Shown here: in pieces, positions 4,023-5,199 of the stretch
How positions within the stretch are numbered: the first letter of the stretch is position 1
How the letters are laid out: the number at the start of each line of letters is the position of its first letter
NCBI GenBank assembly: GCA_023131705.1
Contig: JAGLZG010000044.1
Coordinates: forward strand, 1-5,199
DNA: 5,199 nt
Direction: 5' to 3'
Origin: Nanobdellota archaeon
GTDB taxonomy: Archaea > Nanobdellota > Nanobdellia > Woesearchaeales > B3-WOES
Notes under the pieces: model-generated
The model's database searches: none
What the model was told of the DNA's origin: nothing
Seen by the model: the letters and a program-made list of their open reading frames with translations, nothing else
Translations under genes and position numbers: made by a program

Positions 4023-4067
4023 AAATTAAAAAAGAAAAAAATAAACCATAAAATAATTTATGGTTTA
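4023..4067 (-). terminator. Hairpin plus T-tract terminator overlapping the stop codon
   Basis: TAAACCATAAA (4042-4052) and TTTATGGTTTA (4057-4067) form 11 perfect pairs around a 4-base loop. On the minus strand this hairpin is followed by a long T-rich run (4041 down to about 4023, broken only by single other bases). The stop codon of the membrane-protein gene (4060-4058) is part of the stem. The form is that of a bacterial intrinsic terminator, unusual but workable in archaea, where the T-tract is the main signal. Confidence 0.75.
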
Positions 4068-4417
4068 GCTATTCTAATTATGTCTTTCAGACCAACTATA
4101 AGAACAGCCGGTACAATAAAGACTAATATGTAATCTACTACTCCTTTTATGTAAGGTCCAAGATACATAACACCGCCTATATTAGCTGAAACACTTGTCA
4201 TGCTCAATACAACAGCCAATACTGCAGCTACAAGCAAAAATTCTTTTGTCTCTTTTCCAGTTACATTCAGGAAACCGACTACTAGTCCTAATATTATTAA
4301 TATGGATACTAGTACGCTAGCTGCTGTTCCTGTTATATAAGCTGAAGCCAATCCAAGAATCAAAGCTATTACTACTCCAATTGTAAAGGAATAGTTTCCA
4401 ATTCTTTCATCCACCAT
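4058..4417 (-). CDS. Small membrane protein with four hydrophobic segments (119 residues)
   Basis: After a short polar N-terminus (MVDERIGNYS), four hydrophobic segments appear at about residues 11-29, 32-51, 59-77 and 94-110. The loops are short (NVTGKETKEF between 2 and 3; GPYIKG before 4) and the C-terminus is basic (KDIIRIAKP). There is no signal-peptide cleavage site, cofactor-binding or catalytic motif. It is an integral membrane protein of unknown function; I cannot name its family. The start was set at 4417 because GGAGGT lies 7 bases upstream. An in-frame ATG at 4462 would add 15 residues (MVLLAKKKEKKEVNK) but has no ribosome site and lies in a hairpin loop. It lies downstream of nurA on the same strand, but has its own likely promoter and terminator. 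Confidence 0.8.
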   Translation of the reverse strand: MVDERIGNYSFTIGVVIALILGLASAYITGTAASVLVSILIILGLVVGFLNVTGKETKEFLLVAAVLAVVLSMTSVSANIGGVMYLGPYIKGVVDYILVFIVPAVLIVGLKDIIRIAKP

Positions 4418-4424
4418 TTTGTTT

Positions 4425-4430
4425 ACCTCC
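4425..4430 (-). promoter_or_regulatory. Strong Shine-Dalgarno site that fixes the start at 4417
   Basis: On the minus strand GGAGGT is followed by a 7-base A-rich spacer and ATG, the best ribosome-binding site in the window. It stands out because the other genes with visible promoters appear leaderless or nearly so. Confidence 0.85.
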
Positions 4431-4452
4431 TTTTTTTCTTTTTTCTTTGCCA

Positions 4453-4510
4453 AGAGAACCACTTCTCTCTTTTAATAGGATTATAGCATTAACTATACTA
4501 CGTCCTATTA
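4453..4510 (-). promoter_or_regulatory. Structured 5' leader of the membrane-protein gene
   Basis: Two hairpins lie between promoter and Shine-Dalgarno. The first joins TAATAGGA (minus strand, 4510-4503) with TCCTATTA (4480-4473), 8 perfect pairs. It encloses an inner 5-bp stem, TATAG/CTATA (4497-4493/4486-4482), with a 6-base loop. The second joins AGAGAA (4468-4463) with TTCTCT (4458-4453) around a 4-base loop. With transcription expected near 4508, the first hairpin would be the very 5' end of the RNA. It could affect stability or translation; no riboswitch class was recognised. As DNA, the outer arms could instead be an operator. Confidence 0.4.
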
Positions 4511-4531
4511 TATCTATTCTTGAGATACTCA

Positions 4532-4539
4532 TATATAAA
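4532..4539 (-). promoter_or_regulatory. TATA box for the membrane-protein gene
   Basis: TTTATATA on the minus strand (4539-4532) predicts transcription from about 4508 and a leader of roughly 90 bases. It sits in the 154-base gap after nurA. The 8-base ATACTACG (plus strand) occurs at 4547-4554 just upstream and again at 4495-4502 near the expected start, a possible repeated regulator site. Confidence 0.5.
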
Positions 4540-4571
4540 ATTTATGATACTACGCTAAAGAACTAACACAA

Positions 4572-5199
4572 TTATCCTATGTTATCCAGTATATTATGAC
4601 TGTTTGTTGTTCTTAGATAACTGCTTATAGTTTTCCATTGTTTTCCTGCCCTGACCATGAAATTAGTTTTTATATACTCGGTTTCCCTGTTGCTGACTCT
4701 TGCAAACCTGTCAGCTTCTATTAAGCCGTAAGGATATCCAATAAAAACATTATCCAAAGAATTATTTTTTAACAGGCTTAAAACATTATTAATCTTATCT
4801 TTCTGCTTATTGAAAATCTCAAACCTAAAGGTATATTTTGATTTTTTATTTAGCTTTATAAAAAACATCTCTGCCTTATGTTTTTCATTGTTTATTTCTG
4901 CAACATTTGTGTAATACCATTCTTCTTTTTCACTCATCTCATTCAGAACAGATAAAACACTATTGCCCTTATCTGTAAATAACCCGCATGTTTTGCTTAG
5001 CGCAGAAACCACGATATCTTTTTCCATGGCCTTCCTGTAAATACCATCAAGATATATTTCTTCATTTGTGTATTTTGCCTCTAAGTCTCCATCTAAAACA
5101 ATAACATCATCTTTGTTTAGCTCATCTATAACCATCTTAATAACACTTAATTCTGCAAACCTTCTTGCAATATTTCCCAAAAAAGAAACACTTGCCCTG
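4572..5199 (-). CDS. nurA: NurA-type nuclease, C-terminal part (cut by window edge)
   Basis: NurA is a DNA exo/endonuclease that works with the HerA helicase/translocase to resect DNA ends for homologous recombination in archaea. The minus-strand frame is open from the window edge to a TAA at 4574-4572, about 208 residues. Counting from the Leu codon at 5180 as residue 1, family features are: VIVLDGDLEAKY (26-37), the second acidic metal-binding motif after a predicted helix; VVSALSKTCGLF (57-68), the 'isKt' strand; FIGYPYGLIEADRFARVSNRE (146-166), the signature near the C-terminus; and a final His in NSHNILDNIG (193-202), which matches the conserved C-terminal histidine region. The first catalytic Asp motif must lie beyond the window. 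A TTG at 5180 could be misread as a start, but upstream codons stay open (RASVSF) and fit the domain. HerA is not visible here and may lie upstream. Confidence 0.85.
   Translation of the reverse strand, partial: RASVSFLGNIARRFAELSVIKMVIDELNKDDVIVLDGDLEAKYTNEEIYLDGIYRKAMEKDIVVSALSKTCGLFTDKGNSVLSVLNEMSEKEEWYYTNVAEINNEKHKAEMFFIKLNKKSKYTFRFEIFNKQKDKINNVLSLLKNNSLDNVFIGYPYGLIEADRFARVSNRETEYIKTNFMVRAGKQWKTISSYLRTTNSHNILDNIG

Noticed and set aside
4418..4462. A 15-residue N-terminal extension of the membrane protein (ATG at 4462)
   Set aside because: The ATG at 4417 has a perfect GGAGGT seven bases upstream; the upstream ATG has none and lies in a hairpin loop.
5178..5180. TTG as the start codon of nurA
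   Set aside because: The frame stays open to the window edge and the first catalytic motif of NurA has not yet appeared, so the gene must extend beyond the window.
1..5199. CRISPR array, tRNA or rRNA genes
   Set aside because: No regularly spaced repeats, no tRNA cloverleaf or T-loop signature, and no rRNA sequence was seen.

Overview
The window looks like chromosomal DNA of an AT-rich archaeon. The evidence is a ribosomal protein uL11 of archaeal type, a NurA nuclease, TATA boxes of the TTTATATA/TTTATAAA kind, and several genes whose ATG lies 30-31 bases after the start of the TATA box (leaderless mRNAs). Short intergenic gaps and many tiny proteins would fit a small-genome DPANN archaeon (Woesearchaeota/Pacearchaeota-like). 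That placement is inference, not something the sequence proves.

Layout. 1-165 (+) is the 3' end of a gene that probably ends in a winged-helix domain. 166-577 has no gene but is dense with complementary segments: a 9-bp hairpin, two interleaved stems that could form an H-type pseudoknot, an AT hairpin, a GC-rich terminator-like hairpin with a T5 tail, a 12-bp inverted repeat, and then the promoter of the next gene with palindromes on both sides of its TATA box. 578-2375 (+) holds two genes, an unrecognised 214-residue protein and a 373-residue J-domain protein, probably cotranscribed. 2421-3212 (+) is uL11 with its own leaderless promoter, a long acidic C-terminal extension and no L1/L10/L12 neighbours.

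3213-3627 looks empty at first sight but can be read as a minus-strand micro-operon: a 50-residue basic protein (3571-3419) followed by a 57-residue protein with two hydrophobic segments (3400-3227). A single palindromic TATA box (3597-3607) appears to serve this pair and the divergent 73-residue winged-helix regulator at 3628-3849. 3850-4057 holds a terminator-like hairpin and an orphan TATA box. On the minus strand, 4417-4058 encodes a small four-segment membrane protein. Unlike its neighbours it has a structured leader, a strong Shine-Dalgarno site and a hairpin/T-tract terminator built over its stop codon. 5199-4572 (-) is the C-terminal part of NurA, cut by the window edge.

How the genes work together. 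No pathway links the whole window. uL11 (translation) and NurA (DNA end resection with HerA) are housekeeping genes. The more unusual parts are the structured RNA-like region before the J-domain pair, that gene pair itself, and the divergent regulator/micro-operon module.
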